Shown in pieces: positions 29,157 through 37,455 of a stretch of DNA of 64,000 bases. How positions within the stretch are numbered: position 1 is the stretch's first letter; each line of letters starts with the position of its first letter. The notes under the pieces were generated by a model. The model worked only from the letters and a program-made list of their open reading frames with translations, did no database searches and was not told the origin of the DNA. This DNA is from Winogradskya humida (GTDB lineage Bacteria > Actinomycetota > Actinomycetes > Mycobacteriales > Micromonosporaceae): contig NZ_BOMN01000130.1 of the NCBI RefSeq assembly GCF_016862215.1, forward strand, positions 1 to 64,000, read 5' to 3'. Made by a program: the position numbers and the translations under genes.

Positions 29157-29858
29157 ATGCAGATCAGCGGAGCAACCATCCTCGTCACCGGCGCCAACCG
29201 AGGCCTCGGCCGCCAGTTCACCCAGTCCCTCCTCGACCGAGGGGCAGCCAAGGTCTACGCAACGGCCCGCCGCGCCTCCAGCATCGACATCCCCGGCGTA
29301 ACGCCCCTCGAACTCGACATCACCGACCAGGCTTCCATCGCCGCAGCAGCCCTCGCCGCCCCCGACGTCACCATCCTGATCAACAACGCGGGCATCTCCA
29401 CCGGCGTCAGCCTCGTCACGGGAGACCTGAACGACATCCGCCGGGAACTGGACACCCACTTCTGGGGCACCCTCAACATGATCCGAGCCTTCGCCCCGCA
29501 ACTCGCAGGCGGCGCGATCCTCAACGTGCTGTCGGCGCTGTCCTGGTTCGCGTACGACGGCTCGAACGCCTACGCGGCGGCCAAGGCAGCGGCCTGGAAC
29601 ATGACCAACGGCGTCCGCCTCGAGCTGGCCGCCCAGAACACCCTGGTCACCGGCCTCTTCCTCGGCGCCGCCGACACCGACATGGCCGCCTTCTACGACG
29701 GCCCCAAGGTCGCCCCCACCACGGTGGTGGCCGCCGGCCTCGACGCCCTGGAGGCCGGGAAACTGGAGGCTCTCGCCGACGACTGGAGCGCGATGGTCAA
29801 GGCCTCCCTCGCCGCCGACCCCGCCGACTTCTACAAGCAGGCCCTGACCACGAGCTGA
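29157..29858 (+). CDS. Short-chain dehydrogenase/reductase
   Basis: A 233-residue SDR. The cofactor loop is TILVTGANRGLGRQF, suiting NAD(P)H. NNAGIS, the catalytic Ser (NVLSALSWF) and the Tyr-Lys pair (YAAAKAAAWNMTNG) are all present. The ATG at 29157 is the first codon after the predicted MerR-controlled -10 element. Substrate unknown; the divergent MerR gene probably switches it on in response to a small molecule. Confidence 0.92.
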   Translation: MQISGATILVTGANRGLGRQFTQSLLDRGAAKVYATARRASSIDIPGVTPLELDITDQASIAAAALAAPDVTILINNAGISTGVSLVTGDLNDIRRELDTHFWGTLNMIRAFAPQLAGGAILNVLSALSWFAYDGSNAYAAAKAAAWNMTNGVRLELAAQNTLVTGLFLGAADTDMAAFYDGPKVAPTTVVAAGLDALEAGKLEALADDWSAMVKASLAADPADFYKQALTTS

Positions 29859-29944
29859 CAGCGCGGCTGAGCTGCGGCTTTACGGTGGGGGGTATACCGA
29901 TTTCGCGTCCGGGTGGGTGTCGGATACTATTGTCCAGCACGCAT

Positions 29945-30018
<74 letters not shown>

Positions 30019-30034
30019 CCGAGAAGGTGCAGGT

Positions 30035-30069
30035 CAGGCCCGGTTCTCCATCACGGAGGACCGGGCCTG
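30035..30069 (+). terminator. Terminator downstream of tRNA-Pro
   Basis: CAGGCCCGGT (30035-30044) pairs perfectly with ACCGGGCCTG (30060-30069), extended by TCTCC/GGAGG around an ATCAC loop. There is no clear T run. A similar hairpin follows the other att copy at 35914. The rest of 30070-30478 holds no gene that I can support. Confidence 0.7.
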
Positions 30070-30478
30070 CCTCGTTCTCCACCCCTGTTCTGGAGAAAAT
30101 CCTGGAGATGATCTTGTTTCTAGTAGCCTTTTGAGCATCGCCGCCTTGGCTGAGTGCAACTTGGCGGTCAGGGTTTATAACTCAAGTCGGGGGTCAGAGC
30201 GTGAGTTGGGTAACATCACCGGCAGAGTCCGCGTCAGCCTCGTTGTTGGGGCCGCGGAGCAGACAACCGCGTAACGGATGAAGGGCGGCTGACGACGCCC
30301 GGTAGCCAGGCGCTTGCAATGACCCTAGCGGTACCTGGCTTTGAGAAGTCGCTGCTTCCGCGGTAACAGGGTTCTCGGTGTCGCCTCGAAACGGCTTGGA
30401 TGCGGTCTGAGTTCATGCTTGACGCGCGATAACGCGCGACACTGTCCTCGGCCGAAGTACTTCCGCTATCCTGGCTGA

Positions 30479-31045
30479 ATGTCGGCGCCTCCTGGAGCTC
30501 AGTCGAGTAGGAATGCGGCAATCCGAGGACTTCACTCCAAGCGGACCACTGATTTCATGGAGCAGCTACAGCTGAGCTATATCCGGGCGATTGCTGCTGC
30601 GGCGGGATGTGTTGTTACTCAGCCGGAAATCGATGACGGAATAGATATTGAACTCCGGCAACGACATTCGGCGCATGTGAATTTCACAGACAATACTGCA
30701 CGGCTAGAAATTCAGCTTAAATCTACCGCTAGCCAAGCCAACATTTCGGAAAAAGAAATTTCGACGAAAATGCGCCGCGATCGTTTTGATTATTACGCCG
30801 CGCCAGCGCCGTTGAGCGTCCACAAAATTGTCGTGATCATGAAGCAGCCCGTAGATCCAGCGCACTGGACCTATGTTCGCAAAAAGGGTCTAACTCTCCA
30901 CCATGCGTGTTACTGGGTGAACCTTTCGGGTGAAACCTCCTCAGCTTCTGGTTATGTCGCAGTCAACGCGCCTCTTACCCAGGTCTTTGATGACATTGCG
31001 CTCTGTGCGATGATGGAGAGAATCGGGAAAGGGGAAGCGCCATGA
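30479..31045 (+). CDS. DUF4365-like putative PD-(D/E)XK nuclease
   Basis: A 188-residue protein. The core CVVTQPEIDDGIDIELRQ followed by ARLEIQLKSTASQ resembles the DUF4365 family, where an Asp strand and an (E/Q)-x-K strand form a restriction-nuclease-like active site: candidate residues are the Asp in DDGID and E-I-Q-L-K. ATG 30479 lacks a clear ribosome site; TATCCT lies seven bases ahead of it, so the mRNA may be leaderless. Met27 (30557) is an alternative. One counted 60-base stretch (30661-30720) is 43% G+C, against roughly 70% for neighbouring genes, so it was acquired. It overlaps the next gene by ATGA. Likely a nucleic-acid-targeting cassette, but no function is shown. Confidence 0.8.
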   Translation: MSAPPGAQSSRNAAIRGLHSKRTTDFMEQLQLSYIRAIAAAAGCVVTQPEIDDGIDIELRQRHSAHVNFTDNTARLEIQLKSTASQANISEKEISTKMRRDRFDYYAAPAPLSVHKIVVIMKQPVDPAHWTYVRKKGLTLHHACYWVNLSGETSSASGYVAVNAPLTQVFDDIALCAMMERIGKGEAP

Positions 31046-32265
31046 GTGACTGGCAGTCCCCGGCCGATTTTGATACTGGCAGTGACGTGCTACTTGCGGA
31101 GCGTATTACGGCTCTTCTGAGGCACTTCGATTGGACGCCAGTCTCGCGGGAGCCCGGGTTGTACGAAGTTTGGCGCCCGGACGAAGATGAAGATGAGGGT
31201 GACGCAGAGCTACTTATTCCCCTCGACCCAAGTCGAAATGATTACCTGAGTCTCGTGACTAAGGCTCAGCGTCGAATATATAGCCAGTATGGCCGTGAGG
31301 CTCGCAAGCTTTCCCAAACATTGGAGATGCGAGCTTCTTCTTCGCTTGAGGCAACGCGATGGAAGAAGTCAACGCCATCCGAAGCTGCGATTATCGCATG
31401 GGAAGATGGTGAGAGGCTCTACGCCTCGGCCCGCGCGCAACTTGGAGCCTCGGCAAAGGCTACGCGAGAGGCTCGAAGATACCACGGGAATGCCAGCGCG
31501 TACGTAGCGAAGCGTTTTCTTGAGAAAAGCTTTATGGGTCAAACTGAAGTCGGTAGCTTCGTAATCACCGCACTTACACCGGCGCGACAAATTTTCCCGG
31601 CGAGCCGGTACTTTGAAGAAAGCCTTCTCAGTGAAGATTACGGCGGAGAATCTTATTCGGGAAGGCAGATTCTAGACACTTTTGAGCGGGCCCTCTCCGT
31701 TACCCGAGAATGCTTGGACGAGTTTCGGCGATCATCTCGCATGGAGGTCTTCCTTGAAGCCGTTCCCCAAGGTGTTTCCTACGAATTTACAAAAGCGCTC
31801 CGGGATCTGGCACAAGGTAGTGAAGCAGCCGTCGAGATAGCACGGTTGTCCAGTGAAGAAGGGCGGATCACCCCAAGGGAGTTTGCATTCACGCCAGCTG
31901 ATGTTCCGGTCTTGGACCGCGCTTCCCATGAGCTTGCGAGAAATCCTGAACCATTGCGGGTGAGTTTGATTGGCGAGGTTACGCTCCTCAGTCGTTCAAC
32001 TGATAGCGGTGATCGAGTTATCCGACTAAATGTTGAAGACGGTGCGGATATTCGGAAAGCTCGTATCCGACTTTCGGCTGAACAATACGAAATTGCTATG
32101 GATGCGCACAGGCAGGAAGCGAGCCTTAAGCTTGATGGAACCCTAGAGAAAGAGGGCCGTATGTTCTGGGTTTACAATCCTTCGAATCTAGAGATTATTG
32201 AAGGTGTGGAAAGCGATTTTATTGCCGAGGAAGTGTTAAATTCTCGACAGGATCCGTTGTTCTGA
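31042..32265 (+). CDS. Unrecognised partner protein of the DUF4365 gene
   Basis: A 407-residue protein that I cannot assign. It has no signal peptide or membrane segment. The N-terminal 60 residues are acidic (VWRPDEDEDEGDAELLIPLD, with SRNDYLSLVTKAQRRI after it). Residues 80-270 are largely helical and charged. The C-terminal 110 residues look beta-rich (LRVSLIGEVTLLSRSTDSGD, KLDGTLEKEGRMFWVYNP), possibly a small barrel. ATG 31042 overlaps the DUF4365 stop by four bases, so the two are made together. A counted 60-base stretch (31261-31320) is 52% G+C, confirming foreign origin. It could be a target-recognition, structural or immunity partner. Confidence 0.85.
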   Translation: MSDWQSPADFDTGSDVLLAERITALLRHFDWTPVSREPGLYEVWRPDEDEDEGDAELLIPLDPSRNDYLSLVTKAQRRIYSQYGREARKLSQTLEMRASSSLEATRWKKSTPSEAAIIAWEDGERLYASARAQLGASAKATREARRYHGNASAYVAKRFLEKSFMGQTEVGSFVITALTPARQIFPASRYFEESLLSEDYGGESYSGRQILDTFERALSVTRECLDEFRRSSRMEVFLEAVPQGVSYEFTKALRDLAQGSEAAVEIARLSSEEGRITPREFAFTPADVPVLDRASHELARNPEPLRVSLIGEVTLLSRSTDSGDRVIRLNVEDGADIRKARIRLSAEQYEIAMDAHRQEASLKLDGTLEKEGRMFWVYNPSNLEIIEGVESDFIAEEVLNSRQDPLF

Positions 32266-32369
32266 ACTTCGTCGATTATTTGCATTACCCGGCTCGGCGT
32301 GAGAGCTCTTTTATTTCGCGGTAATTTAGAGTCGTCGTAGAAGCTGGTCAAGGGTCACAACGGGTGATC

Positions 32370-32534
32370 TTAAGGACTTTGAGTTGCGCGCACATAGGCG
32401 CCCATCCACAGTTCGCTCAAATCATCCATAAGGCGTCGGCGCATGATTGCTGTGGGGTGCGAATAGCGCGCCTGCACTGATCCATCCGTGTGGCCCATGC
32501 GGTCATCTTGTAGTTTCTTCGGAGCGCCATCTCG
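32370..32534 (-). pseudogene. C-terminal remnant of a tyrosine integrase
   Basis: About 54 codons read KKLQDDRMGHTDGSVQARYS, then HPTAIMRRRLMDDLSELW. This matches the last box of phage-type tyrosine recombinases, with the GH motif and the nucleophilic Tyr in ARYSH. The upstream Arg and H-x-x-R boxes are gone: upstream of about 32534 the frame continues in unrelated sequence. It cannot be active. It is probably what is left of the enzyme that inserted the element at tRNA-Pro. Bases 32266-32369 hold nothing further that I can identify. Confidence 0.72.
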
Positions 32535-32733
32535 GCCGGACAACAGCGCGGCACGCTCGGCGAGGAGCGGCGCACCGGCCGATGCTGGAGTGGGTGCCCT
32601 GCCATAGAGATACCTCCGGTGGGAGCGCTCCGGCTTCCGGGATCGCTGGAGGGGGCGGCCGGGTGACTGCGTACATCCGCTTCCGTCGAAGGTTGATCGA
32701 CGAGGTTCAGCAGCCAGTGCGTAGCCTTCGGGC

Positions 32734-33006
32734 GTGGCTGATGACGGGTTCACGATCAAGCTCACCAGAGATCAGGCGCTCGTCCTGTCGGACTGGCTCT
32801 ACGAGATGATGATGAACAGCCCTGAGTTCAACGATCTCGTGAACCAGGACCGCGCGGTGTGGTCGCCGATGTACGCGATCTCCGGAGCGCTGGAGACGTC
32901 ACTCGCCGAGGTCTTCATGCCTGACTACAGCACTCGTCTGGGCGCCGCTCGCGAACGTCTCCTGGACTCCCTGGGTGACGTCGGCAGGCCGCCGGCCGAG
33001 GGGTGA
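32734..33006 (+). CDS. Small hypothetical protein
   Basis: A 90-residue acidic, helical protein (FTIKLTRDQALVLSDWLYEM, then MMNSPEFNDLVNQD). No signal or membrane segment. Start GTG 32734 without a strong ribosome site. Codon use is like the host chromosome rather than the low-G+C cassette. No family recognised. Confidence 0.6.
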   Translation: MADDGFTIKLTRDQALVLSDWLYEMMMNSPEFNDLVNQDRAVWSPMYAISGALETSLAEVFMPDYSTRLGAARERLLDSLGDVGRPPAEG

Positions 33007-33078
33007 CCCAATGCCGTTTGCGCCGGAGGCCTTAGGTTTCGGGCTCGGAGCGGGACGTTCGCGCTGTTCAAGCAGTGG

Positions 33079-33603
33079 TTAGTCGTTGGCGGGGTCTTCG
33101 CCTTGGGCGGGGCGGTAGCAGGCGGAGCCGATGATGACGGCGAGTTGCTTCGGTGGGTCGCTGCTGGTGATGGTGGCGTTCAGTCCGTTCTGCGGGTTCC
33201 GGCCGGCGACGGATCCGCCGCCGTCCTTGAAGGTTCGGTTCTCGGTGATGTCCCAGCCTTGGCTCTGCCACGCGTCGTGGATGGCCTGGAGTGCGGCTGC
33301 GTGTTTGTCGGCGACGAGGGGGATTGCGGCGAAGCCGGACAGGTTCCAGCGGCCGTCGTCGGTGGTCTCTCCGTTCGGGCCTTCGCAGGGGGCGCTGCGG
33401 TCCGTGAAGTCTGTGAGCTGACCGCCTGCGGCATCGGCGATTGCTTGGGCCTGGTCGCGTACGGCTGCCGAGACCTCGGCCTTGGGTTTGGCCTGCAACG
33501 TGGCCTCCTTCTCTGCGGGCTGGTCGCTGTTGCTGCACGAGGCAACCAGCATGGACGCGGTGAGAACGCAGGCGGTCAGCAGTCGGATACCGAGGCGAGT
33601 CAT
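33079..33603 (-). CDS. Lipoprotein of unknown function
   Basis: A 174-residue lipoprotein: LLTACVLTASMLVASC carries the lipobox with the Cys at residue 23. The mature part is helical at first (AAVRDQAQAIADAAGGQLTD), then a beta region (WNLSGFAAIPL, QSQGWDITENRTFKDGGGSV) ending in CYRPAQGED. The ATG overlaps the stop of the DUF1023 gene (ATGA), so it is the third gene of a coupled operon. Its role may be tied to the hydrolase at the cell surface. Confidence 0.82.
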   Translation of the reverse strand: MTRLGIRLLTACVLTASMLVASCSNSDQPAEKEATLQAKPKAEVSAAVRDQAQAIADAAGGQLTDFTDRSAPCEGPNGETTDDGRWNLSGFAAIPLVADKHAAALQAIHDAWQSQGWDITENRTFKDGGGSVAGRNPQNGLNATITSSDPPKQLAVIIGSACYRPAQGEDPAND

Positions 33604-35261
33604 GACGGCGCCTTTCCGTAGTCAAGCGCGACGCGGTCGTAGCTACCTACCACGATGGCGGCTTGATTACGCAGGCTTGTGGAGTTCGCGTTCCAGTAGC
33701 CGGAGTGGCCGTGCGTGTCGATGGTCAGCACGTTGCCGCCGAACTCGGGGTAGTGCGGGCCGGGGCCGTGGATGTGTTCGTTCGCCAACTCGCCGATGTC
33801 ATCACCCCAGAACGAGATTTTAGCTGCGGTGTTTTCCGGTCGGGCGACGAAGTTGTCGTCTGCCGCGGCGCCGGCCCACACGTGGTCGGTGGGGACGTTG
33901 AACTCGGAGGCGTTGGTGACGCGCATGCCAGGGCTGCCGACCGCGACGATGTCGTCCACGGCGAGACCGTCACCGTGACTGGCTGCTTCGCCGAGCACGG
34001 TGCTGCCGTAGCTGTGTCCGATCGCGGTGATGTGTGCGGGTCCGGTGCCGTCGTGGGTGGCGTGCAGTCCGTTGACGAAGCCGTCGAGTGCGACGGCGCC
34101 GGCTCGTGATTTGTCGCCGGTAGCGGCGCTGACGATGTCGGTGTTGAGTGACGGGGTGTCGTATCCCAGCCAGCCGATCACAGCCACCTGCTCGTCCGGC
34201 TTGAGGATGCCGGCGGCGGTCTTGATGTCCGCTGAGCGGTTGATGAGACCGCGGATGTCGTCGAGTTCCGTGCCGACGCCGGGCACCAGCACAGCCGTAC
34301 GGTCAGCGGTGTCGGGGTTTCCGATGGACACCGCAGCTTGACCGTCGCCGGTGGGATCTATCGTCAGCAGGAAGTAGCGGTTGGTGTCCGGGCCTTGTTC
34401 TGAGCGTTCCAGCTTGTCGAGCAGCATCAGCGCCCGGTCCTGCTGGGCGTTGTTCTGATCGAGTCGGTTGTTGACGTTGTCGCCGATGTAGTCGCGCAGA
34501 GCGAGACGGTTGGCGAAGTCCCTGTCCCCGGAGGGCATGCCGTCGAGGCTGCCGAGCCGTTCGGGGTAGGCGGTCAGGTACAGCTGCTGCGCCTCGGGGG
34601 AGAGGGTCTTCCACCAGGCGTTGACCTGCCGGGGATCGGTGCCGCCGGCCGGGATCGCAGCCTCGGTCAGTCCCAGGGCGTCAGCGGCGGCGCGGGCATC
34701 GTCCTTGGCGTCGCCGTACTCGTACGGCTCCTGCCCGAACGTTTCGGTGATCAGTTCGCCGAGCGCCCGTGCGCACCGGCTGTCGGCATCGGTGGCCTGA
34801 GTCAGGATGTCAGCGATCTGCTGGGCGTAGTCCCGCGCGACGCTCATGCGCTGCTGGACAAGCAGAGCAGAGTCCGGATCGTGAATTTCCGCGTACGTCA
34901 GCTGGGGCGGGGTGACGCTGCCGTCGTCGCCGATGGCGAAGTCCGCAGCCGCAGCCTGGGCGAGCAGTGCACGAAGGCTACGTTGCGAGGCACGCAGCTC
35001 GTCGGCGGCACCGCTGAGTAACGAGCCGATCGTGCGTGTTTGCATGGCCGCGACCTCGAACTCGTCATCGACCTTGTCGAGCAGCGTAAACGCGGCGTCC
35101 GCAGCCGGGCCGGCCCAGGGCGAAGACCGCAACGGCCCGATCAGGTCCGCCGAGGCGTCACCCGCCAGGTCCTCGACGTGCTTGCCGAACGTGGTCCAGG
35201 CATCCCCGGCGGTATCGAGGCCGTCGAGACGGGCATCGCGAAGCTCGGGCAAGCTCACCAT
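33600..35261 (-). CDS. WXG-like plus DUF1023 alpha/beta hydrolase
   Basis: A 553-residue protein. The first 190 residues are helical and resemble WXG100-type secretion partners (DLIGPLRSSPWAGPAADAAF). The C-terminal DUF1023 hydrolase begins near residue 290 (RYFLLTIDPTGDGQAAVSIG). Its nucleophile elbow is IGHSYGSTVLGEA, the acid is likely in VPTDHVWAGAAADDNF, and a His in IDTHGHSGYW. No classic signal peptide; family members are often linked to type VII secretion. The gene lies five bases after a small WXG-like gene and overlaps the lipoprotein gene. Confidence 0.87.
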   Translation of the reverse strand: MVSLPELRDARLDGLDTAGDAWTTFGKHVEDLAGDASADLIGPLRSSPWAGPAADAAFTLLDKVDDEFEVAAMQTRTIGSLLSGAADELRASQRSLRALLAQAAAADFAIGDDGSVTPPQLTYAEIHDPDSALLVQQRMSVARDYAQQIADILTQATDADSRCARALGELITETFGQEPYEYGDAKDDARAAADALGLTEAAIPAGGTDPRQVNAWWKTLSPEAQQLYLTAYPERLGSLDGMPSGDRDFANRLALRDYIGDNVNNRLDQNNAQQDRALMLLDKLERSEQGPDTNRYFLLTIDPTGDGQAAVSIGNPDTADRTAVLVPGVGTELDDIRGLINRSADIKTAAGILKPDEQVAVIGWLGYDTPSLNTDIVSAATGDKSRAGAVALDGFVNGLHATHDGTGPAHITAIGHSYGSTVLGEAASHGDGLAVDDIVAVGSPGMRVTNASEFNVPTDHVWAGAAADDNFVARPENTAAKISFWGDDIGELANEHIHGPGPHYPEFGGNVLTIDTHGHSGYWNANSTSLRNQAAIVVGSYDRVALDYGKAPS

Positions 35262-35266
35262 CTCAA

Positions 35267-35572
35267 CTAGCCCTCACGCAGGAACGCGAAGCGGTCAGCG
35301 CTCACCGCATCGGCCCGGCGATAGTCAGCGGCGGTAGCTGCCAACGCCTCCCCGGTCTGACCCAGGTAACGCTCAAACTTGCCGAACTCGTCAACACGCG
35401 AAGCGGTGACCCTCTCCAGCGCGGCACGTATCAAGAACCCACCGCCCAGCCCGTTGATGGCGACGCGGCTCTCGGGCTCCATGCGGGCGACCGCCTGACG
35501 CAACCGCCCCGCCAAGCCGTCACATTGAACCGCCGCGCCATCCAAGACCGCCGGATCCACCTGCGTCTCCAT
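35267..35572 (-). CDS. Small WXG100/ESX-like helical protein
   Basis: A 101-residue protein beginning METQVDPAVLDGAAVQCDGL, with two helices separated by a Gly-rich turn (AINGLGGGFLI), the size and shape of type VII secretion partners, although a strict WXG is missing. The ATG at 35572 has a GGGGGAC ribosome stretch upstream; an earlier GTG-type start at 35599 is less likely. It is first in an operon with the DUF1023 hydrolase. Confidence 0.72.
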   Translation of the reverse strand: METQVDPAVLDGAAVQCDGLAGRLRQAVARMEPESRVAINGLGGGFLIRAALERVTASRVDEFGKFERYLGQTGEALAATAADYRRADAVSADRFAFLREG

Positions 35573-35854
35573 ACCGTCCCCCCGCTTCCCACCTGGCAAG
35601 TTACCAACCTAAGCGATAGAAGCACGTGAGTACGCACACCTAGCTTTGATGACCTGGCAGGTGCAACTGGTGAGGCCGCTCATGTCTCCGCGTGCAGTCG
35701 GCGTGCCTCTCGGGAGGTGTTCAGCCAGTTACGCCCGCTGATGGATATCGGGGAGTGGATCTCGAAGAGCTGGCCGGCATCTCGACATCCGCCGACGCTG
35801 TGACCTGGCGTTCTGGATAGATCGAGAGGCGCCCGCAGGCGGCGATCCCAATCT

Positions 35855-35890
35855 GGGACGAAGAGGCCGTCGGTTCAAATCCGGCCACCC
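35855..35890 (+). repeat. attR: 36-bp copy of the tRNA-Pro 3' part
   Basis: Identical to 29980-30015. The base after it is T rather than C, giving CACCCTCG instead of CACCCCG, so this end could not complete a proper acceptor stem. The 5' half of the tRNA is absent, so it is not a gene. Confidence 0.9.
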
Positions 35891-35913
35891 TCGACAGATG
35901 TTGCGCCAGGTCG

Positions 35914-35955
35914 GGGCTGGTTCTCCGCAAGGGGGACCGGCCCTGAGCTGTTTTT
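35914..35955 (+). terminator. Terminator just beyond attR
   Basis: GGGCTGGTTCTCC (35914-35926) pairs with GGGGGACCGGCCC (35931-35943) around a GCAA tetraloop, about 13 bp including wobble pairs, and is followed by TTTTT at 35951-35955. This may be the original terminator of the tRNA-Pro gene, displaced by the insertion. Confidence 0.75.
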
Positions 35956-35962
35956 CGAGGGC

Positions 35963-35992
35963 TTGGTCCAAGTCTCCAAATGTTTGGAGCAA
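35963..35992. repeat. TTGCTCCAA-type repeat cluster downstream of fic
   Basis: TTGGTCCAAG (35963-35972), then CTCCAAA-TG-TTTGGAG (35974-35989) extended to TTTGGAGCAA at 35992. The palindrome is the reverse complement of the one at 37623-37638 on the other side of fic. Confidence 0.75.
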
Positions 35993-36018
35993 TTTGGCCG
36001 GGCACCCCCGCAGATGTG

Positions 36019-37371
36019 CTATCTGGTTGCGCTGAGGTCTTTGATGGCGTCGGCGAGGTTGCTCACCGGGGCATAGACGAAGCGCTTGCCGACGCGGCGT
36101 CGTTCCAGCAGGTTTGCCTGTTCGAGGGCCACCAGGTCCTGCCTCGCGGTCTCGCCGGACACGCGATGCGACATCGAGTGCGAGAGAACCGAGTACGTGA
36201 TATCTGGGTGCTTCAGCGAGTTCTGCACGAGGGCGAGCTGCCGGGAGTTGAGGTAGTCAGCCTCGTTGCGGAGCTTGGTGCGAAGCTCCTTGACCTCCGC
36301 CATTTTGCGTGTGAGGTATTGGTTCAGGTGGTCGATGGCGGTGTGGATGACGCCGAGGTGGTAGTCGAAAAAATAGGTCAGGTCGTTGTCGTCCACCTCG
36401 GTGAGCAGGTACGACCTTGCATACTTCGCCTGCGCACCCTTCAGGATCCGGGAAACGGAGATGAACTCCGTGATCCAGAATCCCTGATTGAGCATCGACC
36501 AGTAGAACAGAATGCGCGCTGTTCGGCCGTTGCCGTCCTCGAAAGGGTGCTCGTAGCCCATCATGAAATGGATCGTCAGCGCACGCAGAACTCCGGGAAG
36601 ATATGGCCCGTCGGTGCTGGACTTGGCGTTGGCGAAGTCGCAGAGGGCCTGCATCCGTTCGGGGATCGTCTCTGCGGGTGGCGGAGTGTGGAGAAGTTCT
36701 CCCTGGTCGTCGAAGACTGCGATCCGTGCTTCCGCGGGCGTCTGGAACCTGCCGGCCGACTCGGGGTCGTCGAGTGTGCCTTCCGTGACAATGCGCTGCA
36801 GGTCGCAGATCAGGTCGATGGTGAGCGGTTCATGCCGCAGTTCTCCGACTCGCTCCATCGCGCGGAAGTTGTTCAGAATCATTGTTTCGCTGCGGTCGCG
36901 AGGTGGCCTTCCCGAGCGGATCATTTCCCGTGCCACCCGCCGGGATGTCGAGGCGCCTTCTATTTGGCTGGAGGTCACCGACTCTTCGATGAGGGAATCG
37001 ACGAGATACTGATCTCTGTTGGTGGGGTTGGCAACTTCTTCGTTCAGCCCGATACGGCCACCCGTATTGGTGATGACGAAGTCGACGTTGCGCATCACGT
37101 CATCCGGCAGGCAGTAGTTGAAGAATTTGCCGTGCTCGTCGGCCAGGGGTAGCCGTCGCTGGACCGTCAGCCGGGCGATTTTGGTTGCCGCCCACCACTG
37201 GTCGTGGGTGAGGCCGTTCGGTGGTGTCCGGTGACGCATGGAGTCCCAGTGCAGATATCGGCCCTGAGAAACCCCGTGCGGAAGATCTTGGACGATCTTG
37301 CCGAAGAAGTCTTTGCTCTCCAGGCGCGCGAGTAGCTCGTTCAGCGGCGGTGGAGGCACGGGTATCTGCAT
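36019..37371 (-). CDS. Fic-domain AMPylase-type protein with winged-helix C-terminus
   Basis: A 450-residue Fic protein, a family that attaches AMP or related groups to target proteins. The active-site loop is complete: MGYEHPFEDGNGRTARIL. An N-terminal inhibitory helix motif is present (SSQIEGAST, S-x-x-x-E-G), so activity is probably self-restrained. The last 80 residues form a winged-helix-like domain (VSGETARQDLVALEQANLLE), suggesting DNA binding. ATG 37371 with AGGAG upstream gives a typical start (MQIPVPPPPLNELLARLESK). The frame is open to 37641, but that part is the repeat array. Sampled lines are 53-58% G+C, so it looks acquired. No separate antitoxin gene is seen. Confidence 0.92.
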   Translation of the reverse strand: MQIPVPPPPLNELLARLESKDFFGKIVQDLPHGVSQGRYLHWDSMRHRTPPNGLTHDQWWAATKIARLTVQRRLPLADEHGKFFNYCLPDDVMRNVDFVITNTGGRIGLNEEVANPTNRDQYLVDSLIEESVTSSQIEGASTSRRVAREMIRSGRPPRDRSETMILNNFRAMERVGELRHEPLTIDLICDLQRIVTEGTLDDPESAGRFQTPAEARIAVFDDQGELLHTPPPAETIPERMQALCDFANAKSSTDGPYLPGVLRALTIHFMMGYEHPFEDGNGRTARILFYWSMLNQGFWITEFISVSRILKGAQAKYARSYLLTEVDDNDLTYFFDYHLGVIHTAIDHLNQYLTRKMAEVKELRTKLRNEADYLNSRQLALVQNSLKHPDITYSVLSHSMSHRVSGETARQDLVALEQANLLERRRVGKRFVYAPVSNLADAIKDLSATR

Positions 37372-37455
37372 GTCTCCGAATCTCCTGCTGACTGGTGTCG
37401 GTCGAAGCGAGCTGCGCCCAGAGCCGTTGAAGTCGAACATCGTTCCAGCCACAGC

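Larger units (their letters stand above)
35600..36018. other. Gene-free right end of the element, with attR and terminator
   Basis: Between the WXG-like gene and fic lie no supported genes. The stretch holds the 36-bp tRNA-Pro copy (35855-35890), a strong terminator (35914-35955) and a repeat cluster (35963-35992). The frames that read through it on the minus strand are artefacts of the tRNA fragment. Confidence 0.7.

Noticed and set aside
35855-35890. A second tRNA-Pro gene
   Set aside because: Only the anticodon-to-acceptor 3' part is present; no 5' acceptor or D arm.
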